From: an uncultured Ruminococcus sp.
Lineage (GTDB): Bacteria; Bacillota; Clostridia; Oscillospirales; Acutalibacteraceae
Direction of reading: 5' to 3'
NCBI GenBank assembly: GCA_902763365.1
Contig: CACWRT010000027.1
Span: forward strand, 1 to 44,961
Length of the DNA: 44,961 bases
Below, piece after piece: positions 24,827 to 33,063 of this stretch; position 1 is the first letter of the stretch; each line of letters begins with the position of its first letter. The notes under the pieces are model-generated. The model was not told where the DNA came from. It saw only the letters and a program-made list of their open reading frames with translations, and made no database searches. The translations under genes were made by a program, and so were the position numbers.

Positions 24827-26646
24827 CAACCGCCTTTGCTCTGCGCCTTCATTCTCTGTTCCTTGTTAAGTATAGTTTTTCTCATGCGTACCGACTTTGG
24901 AGTTACCTCCACAAGCTCATCGTCAGCTATGAATTCAAGTGACTGCTCAAGACTGAGAACGGTAGGCGGTGTAAGCTTCAGGGCTTCATCAGAGCCTGAT
25001 GCACGGGTATTGGTGATATGCTTCTTCTTACATACATTGACAGTCATATCCTCATTCTTGGGGTTTGAACCGACTATCATGCCTTCATATACTTCAACAC
25101 CGGGGCCGATGAAAAGCCTTCCCCTGTCCTGTGCGGCAAACAGACCGTATCCTGTAGCTGTACCTGTTTCATGAGCAATAAGACTTCCCTGTGAACGTGT
25201 CTCAATATCGCCCTTATACGGTTCATAGCCGTCAAAGATACTGTTCATGATACCGTTGCCGTTTGTATCGGTAAGAAACTCGGGACGGTAGCCCATAAGA
25301 CCTCTTGCAGGTATGCGGAATTCGATCTGTGTAGTACCCGAATCCTTGGGTATCATATTTACAAGCTCAGCCTTACGTGAACCTAATTTTTCCATTACTG
25401 CGCCAACATAATTTTCGGGAACTTCAACTATAAGCATTTCCATCGGTTCCATCTGAACGCCGTCAATTTCCTTGAGAATGACCTTAGGACGGGATACTTG
25501 GAATTCATAGTTCTGGCGGCGCATTGTTTCGATGAGAATAGAAAGGTGAAGCTCGCCTCGTCCCGATACCTTGAAGGTATCTGCCGAATCAGTTTCCTCA
25601 ACTCTCATGGCAACGTTTGTTTCCACTTCTTTGAAAAGTCTGTCACGGATATTGCGCGAAGTAACATACTTGCCTTCCTTGCCTGCGAAGGGGCTGTTAT
25701 TGACCATAAATAGCATTGACACTGTAGGTTCGTCAATCTTGACGAAGGGCAGCGGCTCGGGGTGTTCGACATCACAGGCAGTTTCACCGATATTGAGGTC
25801 GGTTATACCCGATACTGCTACGATATCGCCGAGTTCGGCACTCTGGGCGTCTACTCTTTTAAGACCCTCGAATTGATAAAGCTTTGTTATTTTTGCATTC
25901 TTGCAGGTACCGTCATTATGGCAGAGGATAACATTCTGACCTGCTTTGCAGCTGCCTCTTTCAACACGTCCTATGCCTATACGTCCTACATAATCGTCAT
26001 AATCTATATTGGAGAAAAGAAGCTGAAGCGGTCCTTCCGTATCACCCTCGGGTGCAGGGATCTCTTCAAGTATTTTTTCAAAAAGAGGTTTCATATCTGT
26101 ACCCGGCTCATGGGGATCAAGTGTAGCATAGCCGTCACGTCCCGAAGCATATACAACGGGAAATTCAAGCTGATCGTCATCTGCGCCAAGCTCTATGAAA
26201 AGATCCAGTACTTCATCGACAACTTCCTCAGGTCTTGCGCCGGGACGGTCGATCTTATTGACAACAACAAGCGGTTTCTTTCCGAGCCCCAGCGCTTTTT
26301 TGAGTACGAATCTTGTCTGAGGCATACAGCCTTCAAATGCATCAACGAGCAGCAGAACTCCGTCTACCATCATAAGGATACGTTCAACCTCTCCGCCGAA
26401 ATCCGCATGACCGGGAGTGTCTACTATATTGATCTTTGTATCGTTGTACATTACCGCCGTGTTCTTGGAAAGGATAGTTATTCCCCTTTCCCTTTCGAGA
26501 TCGTTAGAGTCCATGACTCTCTCTGCAACCGCTTCATTCTGACGGAAAATACCGCTCTGAAGCAGCAGCTGATCTACAAGCGTTGTCTTTCCATGGTCAA
26601 CGTGCGCTATTATTGCAACATTTCTCAAATTCTCTCTTTTTCCCAT
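24826..26646 (-). CDS. typA: Ribosome-associated GTPase TypA/BipA
   Basis: 606 residues. Translation-factor GTPase motifs are complete: HVDHGKTTL (G1), RERGITI (G2), DTPGHADFGGEVERIL (G3) and NKID (G4). EF-G-like domains II, III and V follow, and then the BipA-specific C-terminal part (RIPARGLMGYRPEFLTDTNGNG). The protein acts on the 50S subunit in assembly and stress adaptation. The exonuclease gene follows in a 1-bp stop/start overlap. The promoter candidate at 26875-26903 implies a leader of about 220 nt containing a family C array and a GC-rich dispersed element, so its leader could be strongly folded. Confidence 0.97.
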   Translation of the reverse strand: MGKRENLRNVAIIAHVDHGKTTLVDQLLLQSGIFRQNEAVAERVMDSNDLERERGITILSKNTAVMYNDTKINIVDTPGHADFGGEVERILMMVDGVLLLVDAFEGCMPQTRFVLKKALGLGKKPLVVVNKIDRPGARPEEVVDEVLDLFIELGADDDQLEFPVVYASGRDGYATLDPHEPGTDMKPLFEKILEEIPAPEGDTEGPLQLLFSNIDYDDYVGRIGIGRVERGSCKAGQNVILCHNDGTCKNAKITKLYQFEGLKRVDAQSAELGDIVAVSGITDLNIGETACDVEHPEPLPFVKIDEPTVSMLFMVNNSPFAGKEGKYVTSRNIRDRLFKEVETNVAMRVEETDSADTFKVSGRGELHLSILIETMRRQNYEFQVSRPKVILKEIDGVQMEPMEMLIVEVPENYVGAVMEKLGSRKAELVNMIPKDSGTTQIEFRIPARGLMGYRPEFLTDTNGNGIMNSIFDGYEPYKGDIETRSQGSLIAHETGTATGYGLFAAQDRGRLFIGPGVEVYEGMIVGSNPKNEDMTVNVCKKKHITNTRASGSDEALKLTPPTVLSLEQSLEFIADDELVEVTPKSVRMRKTILNKEQRMKAQSKGG

Positions 26647-26681
26647 ACAACAAACCTCTTATCTCTTATAACTTCTTTTCT

Positions 26682-26779
26682 CCGGCGTGACGCCGAACCA
26701 TAAACGCGGAGTTTGCTTCACTACGTTCCGATCTGAACTCGCCACTCATGTTTCACTGACTGCGTATCAGGCATTATCA
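26682..26779 (-). repeat. Dispersed GC-rich leader element (type II)
   Basis: On the minus strand: GCCTGATACGC, GTCAGT, GAGTTCAGA, CCGCGTTTA, GGTTCGGCGTCACGCCGG. The element at 44822-44921 has the same order of blocks. It sits in the presumed bipA leader in the same sense as that gene. Confidence 0.7.
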
Positions 26780-26857
26780 TCGGCGAGTAAAGTATCTTTA
26801 AGCGAAAAAAGCATGATCTGCCACAGCTCTGAGCTCTGAGCCCTTAGCTCTGAGCTT
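26780..26857. repeat. Conserved flank plus heptanucleotide array, family C
   Basis: A roughly 45-bp flank (AGTAAAGTATCTTTAAGCGA, then AAAAAGCATGATCTGCCAC) leads into AGCTCTG, AGCTCTG, AGCCCTT, AGCTCTG. The same flank precedes the array at 30878-30898, with only scattered differences. Confidence 0.8.
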
Positions 26858-26874
26858 TTTTTCTTTACAAAAGT

Positions 26875-26903
26875 ATTATAACATACTTCAAAAAACGTTA
26901 CAA
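26875..26903 (-). promoter_or_regulatory. Sigma-A promoter of bipA
   Basis: Minus strand: TTGTAA, 17-bp spacer, TATAAT. Confidence 0.6.
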
Positions 26904-27008
26904 TCAGCTTTCAAAATTTCCCTTATATGCTCTAAATTGACAAAATCAGGCAATAATTTTTGGTGAAAAATCCCCCGTCGTTATGCTCCACGAAATGACA
27001 AAGTGTTT

Positions 27009-27046
27009 GTCATCCCGAGCGGGCCGAGGGATTTTTTCAAAGAACT
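27009..27046. repeat. Dispersed GTCATCCCGAGCG element, second copy
   Basis: GTCATCCCGAGCG, CGAGGGA, TTTTTTCAAAGAAC: the same order of blocks as at 13647-13688. Confidence 0.65.
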
Positions 27047-27096
27047 ATAGTTAGTAAATAAAACAACGACAGAATATTAAAGTATGATCCGCCACA

Positions 27097-27146
27097 GCTT
27101 TGAACTTTGAGCTATAAGCTAATTGCTGCGAAGCCGCTCTGAGCTA
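27097..27146. repeat. Heptanucleotide array, family C, 7 units, reaching the spoIVA stop
   Basis: AGCTTTG, AACTTTG, AGCTATA, AGCTAAT, TGCTGCG, AAGCCGC, TCTGAGC. The spoIVA stop codon (27144-27146) lies in the final AGCTA. Confidence 0.8.
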
Positions 27147-28622
27147 TAAAATAATACAAATGAGACCGTTGCAGCCGTCGTTGATAATTCTTTCAACGGT
27201 TTCCCTGACTTTGCTGCGAGCGTCGGAGGGCATTCTGTACAGTTTATTGTGAAGACCCTCATTTACAAGCTCATGGAGAGATTTGCCGAAAATATTTGAC
27301 TCCCAGATTTTTGCAGGGTCTTCCTCAAATTCTTTCATCAGATATGCTATAAGCTCCTCAGACTGCTGTTCCGAGCCGACTATAGGTGTTATCTCTGTCT
27401 GTATGGTAGTTTTCATCATGTGAACAGACGGCGCTTTTGCTCTCAGGCGTATACCGTATCTTCCGCTTTGCTTAATGATCTCGGGCTCTTCAAGCATAAG
27501 CTCATCTATATCCGGCATTACTATGCCATAGCCTGTTTCGTCCACATCGCTGTAGGCTTCTATGACACGCTGATAATCCTTTTTCATTTCTGAAAGCTCT
27601 GTCAGTATCTCAAGCAATCCGACTTCATCCGCTATATCCATGCCTGTCTTTTCGCTGAGAACATTATAGAATAGTGACGGATCAATCTCTATCTTCATTC
27701 TTGCCCTGCCCCCGCCAAGATCAACCCCTGTCGTTTCGGCATCCAGAACAAATTCACATTCCTTTACTCTGTCGGCAATATCGGCAACCTCTTTTATTTT
27801 TTTTGCATCTTTGGCAGCTTCTTTTATACTGCCGAATACAGTACTTCTTATTCGGTGATCCCTTTCAAGAGACGATACCCACTTTGGCATATCTATACGT
27901 ATCTCTCTGACGGGAAACTCAAAAAGTATCCTTGCAAGTATTTTCTTTATCTGGGCTTCATCTATATCCATACAGCTGACGGACATTACGGGAACACCGT
28001 ATTTTTCCGACATCTGCTTTGCTGTATTCTGAGCAGATTCCGACTGTGGTTCTGCGGAATTCATAAGAACAACAAAGGGCTTGTCTATTTCTTTCAGTTC
28101 TCTTATAACACGTTCTTCCGCTTCTTCGTATTCCTCTCTCGGTATATCGCTTATTGTACCGTCTGTTGTTATTACAAGCCCTATAGTTGAATGTTCCGTT
28201 ATTACCTTCTGCGTCCCCAGTTCGGCAGCCATGTTGAATGGTATAGCTTCATCAAACCAAGGCGTTTTTACCATTCTCGGGGATTCGTCTTCTATATATC
28301 CTATAGCGCTGGGCACAATATACCCTACACAGTCTATCATCCTTACACGAAATCCCGATACACCGTCAAGGCTGACTTCTACCGCATCTTCGGGAATAAA
28401 TTTTGGTTCTGTCGTCATTATAGTCCTGCCTGCGGCTGACTGGGGAAGTTCATCTGTTGCACGGTCACGTCTTGCTTTATCCTCAATATTCGGGATAACA
28501 AGCGTATCCATGAATTTCTTTATAAATGTAGACTTTCCAGTTCTTACCGGTCCTACTATTCCAAGGTATATATCACCTCCCGTCCGTCTTGCTATATCAC
28601 TGTAAATATTCATTTTTTCCAT
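27144..28622 (-). CDS. spoIVA: Stage IV sporulation protein A (coat morphogenetic ATPase)
   Basis: 492 residues, the usual SpoIVA length. The N-terminal NIYSDIARRTGGDIYLGIVGPVRTGKST holds the Walker A motif (GPVRTGKST). MIDCVGYIVP contains the Walker B-like strand, and a TKxD-like position is replaced by VVLMNS. The C-terminus ends GLICIIL; this region binds the coat partner and the forespore membrane. SpoIVA polymerises with ATP hydrolysis on the mother-cell side of the forespore and is the base layer of the spore coat. Its partner SipL is encoded immediately upstream. GGAGAG precedes the ATG. A family C array begins at its stop codon. Confidence 0.97.
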   Translation of the reverse strand: MEKMNIYSDIARRTGGDIYLGIVGPVRTGKSTFIKKFMDTLVIPNIEDKARRDRATDELPQSAAGRTIMTTEPKFIPEDAVEVSLDGVSGFRVRMIDCVGYIVPSAIGYIEDESPRMVKTPWFDEAIPFNMAAELGTQKVITEHSTIGLVITTDGTISDIPREEYEEAEERVIRELKEIDKPFVVLMNSAEPQSESAQNTAKQMSEKYGVPVMSVSCMDIDEAQIKKILARILFEFPVREIRIDMPKWVSSLERDHRIRSTVFGSIKEAAKDAKKIKEVADIADRVKECEFVLDAETTGVDLGGGRARMKIEIDPSLFYNVLSEKTGMDIADEVGLLEILTELSEMKKDYQRVIEAYSDVDETGYGIVMPDIDELMLEEPEIIKQSGRYGIRLRAKAPSVHMMKTTIQTEITPIVGSEQQSEELIAYLMKEFEEDPAKIWESNIFGKSLHELVNEGLHNKLYRMPSDARSKVRETVERIINDGCNGLICIIL

Positions 28623-28685
28623 ATATCCACTCTCCGCGTAATTTAATTAATAATTATTGATCGTAAATGAACCTGATAATTTCAA

Positions 28686-28734
28686 AAGCTTCGCAGCTGA
28701 AGGCTGTTAGCTCAAAGCATGACTGCTCAAGTTT
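28686..28734. repeat. Heptanucleotide array, family C, 7 units
   Basis: AAGCTTC, GCAGCTG, AAGGCTG, TTAGCTC, AAAGCAT, GACTGCT, CAAGTTT: a degenerate array with period 7 in the sipL-spoIVA gap. Confidence 0.7.
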
Positions 28735-28852
28735 TCTCCACGTTTTCATGGTTTAGGAGCAGCATATGCTTTTTTCAATATGCTCACTTACTCTCTCATA
28801 GTGTCAGCGCCGTTAAAAACATCCCTTTAACGAAAGAAACCATGAGCCGCCA

Positions 28853-28887
28853 AGCTTTGAGCTTTGAGCTAACTGCTTACTGCCAAT
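28853..28887. repeat. Heptanucleotide array, family C, 5 units, touching the sipL stop
   Basis: AGCTTTG, AGCTTTG, AGCTAAC, TGCTTAC, TGCCAAT, preceded by CCATGAGCCGCCA like the other family C flanks. The last base is the end of the sipL coding region. Confidence 0.8.
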
Positions 28888-30527
28888 CACCCTATCATGA
28901 TCATTGTGCCGTATTCGAGGGTGTCGTCGGGGAGATCGTTTTCTTCCCGGAGACATTCAACCGATGTGCAGTATTTTCTCGCGATATCCCAAAGCTGCTC
29001 TCCGCTGTCGGCATAGTAAATAGTCATAGCCGCTGTTGTATCTCTTTCTCTGGGCTTATTTTCGTCAGCGGTTATATCGATGATACATTTGCATGAGGAT
29101 GAGGAATACACACAGGCATATAGTCTTACTTCTGCTTTTATTTCTACACTCGTATCATCGGTTATTCTGAAACTGATATTCGGTACGGTTATACTATGGT
29201 CAACATTGAACCTTTTCCGTGAAGCTCTGTCGGCAGATACTGTATCCCCGGATTCGGGAGAAAAGGTGATATCAACAGATTTTTCAGCGCAGAAGGGCTG
29301 ACCGTCCCTGTCCAGGGCAAGCATACAGCAGTTCATCTTTCCTTTGACATTCAGTCCGTCAGAAATTGAACTGAGGGAATCGCACCATATATCTATTACT
29401 TTTGATATGCCGTTATCCTGTGCGCTGATGGTACTGACAACACTGTTTGTCATGCGGAAAACATCGGAAAGATCGTAAAAGCTTTCTGCTTTGCAGACAG
29501 GCTCGATATCATAGAGAGTGGAGTAGGCGTCATCTATTACGGTAAGCTCTTTCTGTTCATATGCAAACACAGAGGCCGAAAGCCTTGCGTCAAGAGTAAC
29601 AAGCGTACTGCCCTCGTCAAATTCAGAGCGCAGAGATACTTCATAGCTCATCACATCTACCCGAACATCATTTACGGTATTTTCGTTTATTCCCTGAACA
29701 TCTATTATCTGGCTGAGGGGAACGCTGAATGTCATTGTGTCCTGACTTCCGCTTTCAATATCAGTGATATAAAGTATCTTCAGTATGACCTCGCCTTTAA
29801 GCATAAGCTTATCTTCTATCGCCCTGCAATCATCAGTCAGAACATGAAGCTCACTTCTGAGTATAGTTTCGGGAGTCCCCTTTCCGCTGCCGATATCAAG
29901 AACCTCACTAACGGAAAACTGCTGTCCTGCACAGCCTTTAAGATCACTGACCTTCTCGGTATGGAGTCTTTGCTGTATACATTCGGCTTTGCTGTTTCTC
30001 TGTGGCGATGTATTTTCGCCGCCCGAAAAAGGATCCGATCTGCTGCCCTGCCACTGATGTCTGCTGTCCGGACTGTCACCGCTTCCGATGGATGTAACAT
30101 ATGATGTGGGCGAGCTTTTGTAAACTGCCGCTATGACCGAAAATGCTCCGTGTATATCAAGCTTTCTCGGACTTACAGCGCGGCATTTCAGGTACTCGCT
30201 TCTGAGCTTTATACTGCAGACACAATCATCATCTGCGTTTTTGACATTGAATGTACAAGAAAACGGAACTCCGTGTTCACAATACCGCACTGCCTTCTTT
30301 TTACTGTCAAGGTAATATAAATGAACAGTTACCGTTCCTTCGACATCAAGACTGCCCCCTGTCAGGCTTTTTGATGTAACCGAAGGACAAATACGGCATT
30401 TCAGTATCCGCTCAACATCAGGACAGTAATCCGGCAGACACATTTCAAGGTCTACAGGCTGTTCACTTGCGCCCTCAAAGATCTTTTCACGGATATTCAC
30501 GTTTGTTTTTTCAGGTATATATTCCAT
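28887..30527 (-). CDS. sipL: SipL-like spore coat protein (SPOCS domains plus LysM)
   Basis: 546 residues from the ATG at 30527, chosen because GGGGGA precedes it and MEYIPEKTNVNIREKIFEGAS is the normal start of the family. At least two DUF3794/SPOCS domains are visible (about 1-150, with LPDYCPDVERILKCR, and about 195-420). The C-terminus (about 500-546, IYYADSGEQLWDIARKY to TMIMIG) is a LysM domain. In Clostridioides difficile, SipL binds SpoIVA through this LysM domain and is needed for coat attachment. Here the genes are neighbours, sipL first. A sigma-E-like promoter candidate lies upstream. The stretch at about 155-195 is low in conservation and rich in Ser and Gly. Confidence 0.9.
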   Translation of the reverse strand: MEYIPEKTNVNIREKIFEGASEQPVDLEMCLPDYCPDVERILKCRICPSVTSKSLTGGSLDVEGTVTVHLYYLDSKKKAVRYCEHGVPFSCTFNVKNADDDCVCSIKLRSEYLKCRAVSPRKLDIHGAFSVIAAVYKSSPTSYVTSIGSGDSPDSRHQWQGSRSDPFSGGENTSPQRNSKAECIQQRLHTEKVSDLKGCAGQQFSVSEVLDIGSGKGTPETILRSELHVLTDDCRAIEDKLMLKGEVILKILYITDIESGSQDTMTFSVPLSQIIDVQGINENTVNDVRVDVMSYEVSLRSEFDEGSTLVTLDARLSASVFAYEQKELTVIDDAYSTLYDIEPVCKAESFYDLSDVFRMTNSVVSTISAQDNGISKVIDIWCDSLSSISDGLNVKGKMNCCMLALDRDGQPFCAEKSVDITFSPESGDTVSADRASRKRFNVDHSITVPNISFRITDDTSVEIKAEVRLYACVYSSSSCKCIIDITADENKPRERDTTAAMTIYYADSGEQLWDIARKYCTSVECLREENDLPDDTLEYGTMIMIG

Positions 30528-30626
30528 TCTCTTTCCCCCGCTCCGGACAAACATCAGACTTTGTCAATGCGTAATTATTACTGAACATAATGACATAATC
30601 ATGCCGTCTTACGATATATCAGCCTG

Positions 30627-30654
30627 ATGTATATGCCTTTCAAAATTATAATAT
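30627..30654 (-). promoter_or_regulatory. Candidate sigma-E promoter of sipL(-spoIVA)
   Basis: Minus strand: ATATT, 14-bp spacer, CATATACAT, resembling the mother-cell sigma-E consensus (-35 ATATT, -10 CATA.A.T). About 100 bp separate it from the start codon. sipL and spoIVA are sigma-E genes in other spore formers. Confidence 0.45.
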
Positions 30655-30707
30655 CTGTTTTCGGTCTATCAATCTATATGTTGCTTTTAATTTTTTTATT
30701 ACTCATA

Positions 30708-30750
30708 TAAAAAAAGATGACTCTGCCTTTTACAGCAAGTCATCTTTTTA
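30708..30750 (-). terminator. Terminator of the YhgE operon
   Basis: AAAAAGATGACT.CTG pairs with CAG.AGTCATCTTTTT, giving long T runs on both strands. It lies about 145 bp beyond the YhgE stop, with repeat DNA between. Confidence 0.85.
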
Positions 30751-30782
30751 ATTTAACCTATAATCTAAAAACTATCCCCATT

Positions 30783-30898
30783 GCTTCGAGCTTTTAGCTG
30801 CAAAGCCGATGGATAACTTTGACGAAACTTGCAGCGGCAAGTAAAATATCTTCAGCCGAAAAAAACTGAGCCGCCACAGCTCTGAGCTCTTAGCTCAG
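30783..30898. repeat. Family C arrays with conserved flank, ending in the YhgE stop codon
   Basis: A short degenerate array near 30785-30810 (GAGCTTTTAGCTGCAAAGCC) is followed by the flank AGTAAAATATCTTCAGCCGA, then CTGAGCCGCCAC. AGCTCTG, AGCTCTT and AGCTCAG follow at 30878-30898. The TGA of the YhgE gene lies in the last unit. Confidence 0.75.
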
Positions 30899-33060
30899 AC
30901 TATTATGTCACTTTGTTCAACTCTGTTGTTGAAGAAGGAAATGACTTTGATACAGGGCTTTCTCAGGATAATGCCGAGAACAAGCGCGAAGGGCACAAAC
31001 GCAAGCAGCATAAGCAGATTATAGCGGTAAGCAGCTGCATTTACTCCTGCCACAGCTTCACGGAGAAGATTTACACTGTACTTGAAGGGCAGATACGGAG
31101 CTACAGACTGGAATGGAGCGGGAAGCACTTCTATCGGGAAAGTACCGCCGGCGCCTGCTATCTGGATAACGAGAATAATAACCGCAAGAGCCTTTCCGAT
31201 AACGCTGAATGTGATAGTCAGCGAATAGATTATCAGAGTATAAACAAAGCTTGAAACCAGTGCGCCGAGTATAAACAAACCGGGGTCGTCACATTGTACC
31301 TTGAGGAAGAAGAGATCCCCCAGGGCAATTATCCATGCCTGTATCTGACCGATAAGTAAGTATATAAAATATCTTCCGAAATACTGCTGGGTATTGTTGG
31401 GATTATCAAGCTTTCTCAGCTCATGCTTGGTCATATCGGTCTTCATAACAGCTACAAGTACGATACCTCCTACCCAGAGAGCAAGAGTGGAATAGAACGG
31501 AGTCATACCCGAACCATAGTTGTCAAGCGGATATTCGTGGTGCTCCTTTATTGTAACAGGGCTTGCCACAAATTCACCGAGAGCTTCGGGGTTTTTGGTA
31601 ACAGGTTCTATTAGACTCTCAATAGAGGTGTTGTTCATGGCAAGATCAATAAGCGTTGAATAGCGTTCAAGCTTTTTCTCTGCGTTGGATATGGATTTTT
31701 TCAGAGTTTTTATCTTATCCTTTACTTTGTCAACAGATTCGTTTGCTTTATCGAAGGAGTCGTTCAGTTCGGGAACCTTTTCATTAAGATTCGTAAGCAT
31801 AACCGTAACCTTGTCAAGAGACTGATAGGAACGTGCCACAGCCTGATTTATCCTGCCCTTGATATTGGCAAAGGCTGTGCTTACAGAGGATGAATCGCCT
31901 GAAGAATTTTGTACAAGCTCGTCAAGCTTGCTTTTTACATCTTCCGAGACTTTTTCGCCCTTCTCAAGAGTATCAGCGATCCTGTTTACGTATTCTTTAA
32001 TACTGTTCTGACGTTCAACAGCCGAATTCAGCCTTCCGATAACATCCGAGCAATCTATATCAAGCGTATCCTGTATTGTGGTAAACACACTTATAATACG
32101 GTTATATACTGTTATAACCCTGTCGTTGACATTTGTAATATCTCTGAATTTAGCCGCTGCTGCCTTGCTGTCGGAACCTGCTTTATCAAAAGCCGAGTCA
32201 ACACGGGAAACTATATCGTTAGAAATGTTCTGTGCGGAAATAATTGATGTTTCTATAGAATCCGTTACCTGAAGCGCAGCACTCTGACCTGCGGCAATGG
32301 AATTTTTTGCGTTTGCTACAGAATTCTGAGTATCGGTTATTCTTTTCTGAATATCAGGGACTACCTGCTCTTTTTTCTCGTCTATGTTTTCTCCGAGAGT
32401 ATCCAGGGTCGTAACATAGGTATCAAGCCTTTTTTTAACATTTCCGAGTTCTTCTTTTGCTTTGTCAAGGCTTCCGATAAGTGTATCGGTAGCTTTATCC
32501 TTTGTCTTGTCAAGGGATTCGGTAGAAAGATTAAGTGTTGTGGCGATCATCTTTGTTATAGTGCTGACATAGGTGGAGTTGACTGTTTCTTCAATAGTCT
32601 GTATTCCCTTGTCCGTTATTTTCGGAGCAATTGCGTTTTTCTTTTCGTTTACATAGTATTGCAGCTTGGCCTGTTCAAATTTTCCTGTGGTAAGGGACAG
32701 CAGACATTCGCTGAAATCCTTTGGCACAATAACTGCTGCATAGTATGTACCGTCTTTTACGCCGTTTATTGCTTCCTTCTCGGTAACAAAGGTCCAGCCC
32801 ATTTTATCATTCTTTTTCAGATTATCAACAATCTGATCTCCTGCATTGATAGAAATGGATTTGAACTTGTAGCCTTTGTCCATAGAGCATACTGCAAAGC
32901 TCAGACCGTCCGTACTTGAATAGGGATCCCAGTTAGCCGCTATATTGAACCAGGCATAAAGCGCAGGCAATATACATATTCCTATGATCACGATAAATAC
33001 TATGAGATTCTTTGCGACGCTGCGCAGATCATTCAGAAATATTCTGAATATTTTTTTCAT
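30895..33060 (-). CDS. YhgE/Pip family membrane protein
   Basis: 721 residues. An N-terminal helix (IVFIVIIGICILPALYAWFNIAANWDPYSST) is followed by the YhgE/Pip extracytoplasmic start (LSFAVCSMDKGYKF) and a long helical, coiled-coil stalk (about 190-480). Five or so membrane helices form a C-terminal ABC-2-type bundle (about 510-700, including PFYSTLALWVGGIVLV and PIEVLPAPFQSVAPYLPFKYSVNLLREA). The family includes the phage infection protein Pip and parts of type VII-like exporters. No partner of that kind is nearby. The upstream membrane protein gene ends three bases before its ATG, so the two form an operon. Its stop codon lies in a heptamer array. Confidence 0.9.
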   Translation of the reverse strand: MKKIFRIFLNDLRSVAKNLIVFIVIIGICILPALYAWFNIAANWDPYSSTDGLSFAVCSMDKGYKFKSISINAGDQIVDNLKKNDKMGWTFVTEKEAINGVKDGTYYAAVIVPKDFSECLLSLTTGKFEQAKLQYYVNEKKNAIAPKITDKGIQTIEETVNSTYVSTITKMIATTLNLSTESLDKTKDKATDTLIGSLDKAKEELGNVKKRLDTYVTTLDTLGENIDEKKEQVVPDIQKRITDTQNSVANAKNSIAAGQSAALQVTDSIETSIISAQNISNDIVSRVDSAFDKAGSDSKAAAAKFRDITNVNDRVITVYNRIISVFTTIQDTLDIDCSDVIGRLNSAVERQNSIKEYVNRIADTLEKGEKVSEDVKSKLDELVQNSSGDSSSVSTAFANIKGRINQAVARSYQSLDKVTVMLTNLNEKVPELNDSFDKANESVDKVKDKIKTLKKSISNAEKKLERYSTLIDLAMNNTSIESLIEPVTKNPEALGEFVASPVTIKEHHEYPLDNYGSGMTPFYSTLALWVGGIVLVAVMKTDMTKHELRKLDNPNNTQQYFGRYFIYLLIGQIQAWIIALGDLFFLKVQCDDPGLFILGALVSSFVYTLIIYSLTITFSVIGKALAVIILVIQIAGAGGTFPIEVLPAPFQSVAPYLPFKYSVNLLREAVAGVNAAAYRYNLLMLLAFVPFALVLGIILRKPCIKVISFFNNRVEQSDIIV

Positions 33061-33063
33061 TAT

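Larger units (their letters stand above)
26647..27143. other. Repeat-rich intergenic region between spoIVA and bipA
   Basis: No gene is seen. Contents: a GC-rich dispersed element (26682-26779), a conserved flank plus family C array (26780-26857), the bipA promoter, a GTCATCCCGAGCG element (27009-27046), then a second flank and family C array reaching the spoIVA stop codon. Confidence 0.7.
30528..30894. other. Intergenic region between YhgE and sipL genes
   Basis: No gene is seen. It holds the sigma-E-like promoter of sipL, the YhgE operon terminator, and a conserved flank with family C arrays reaching the YhgE stop codon. Confidence 0.65.
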
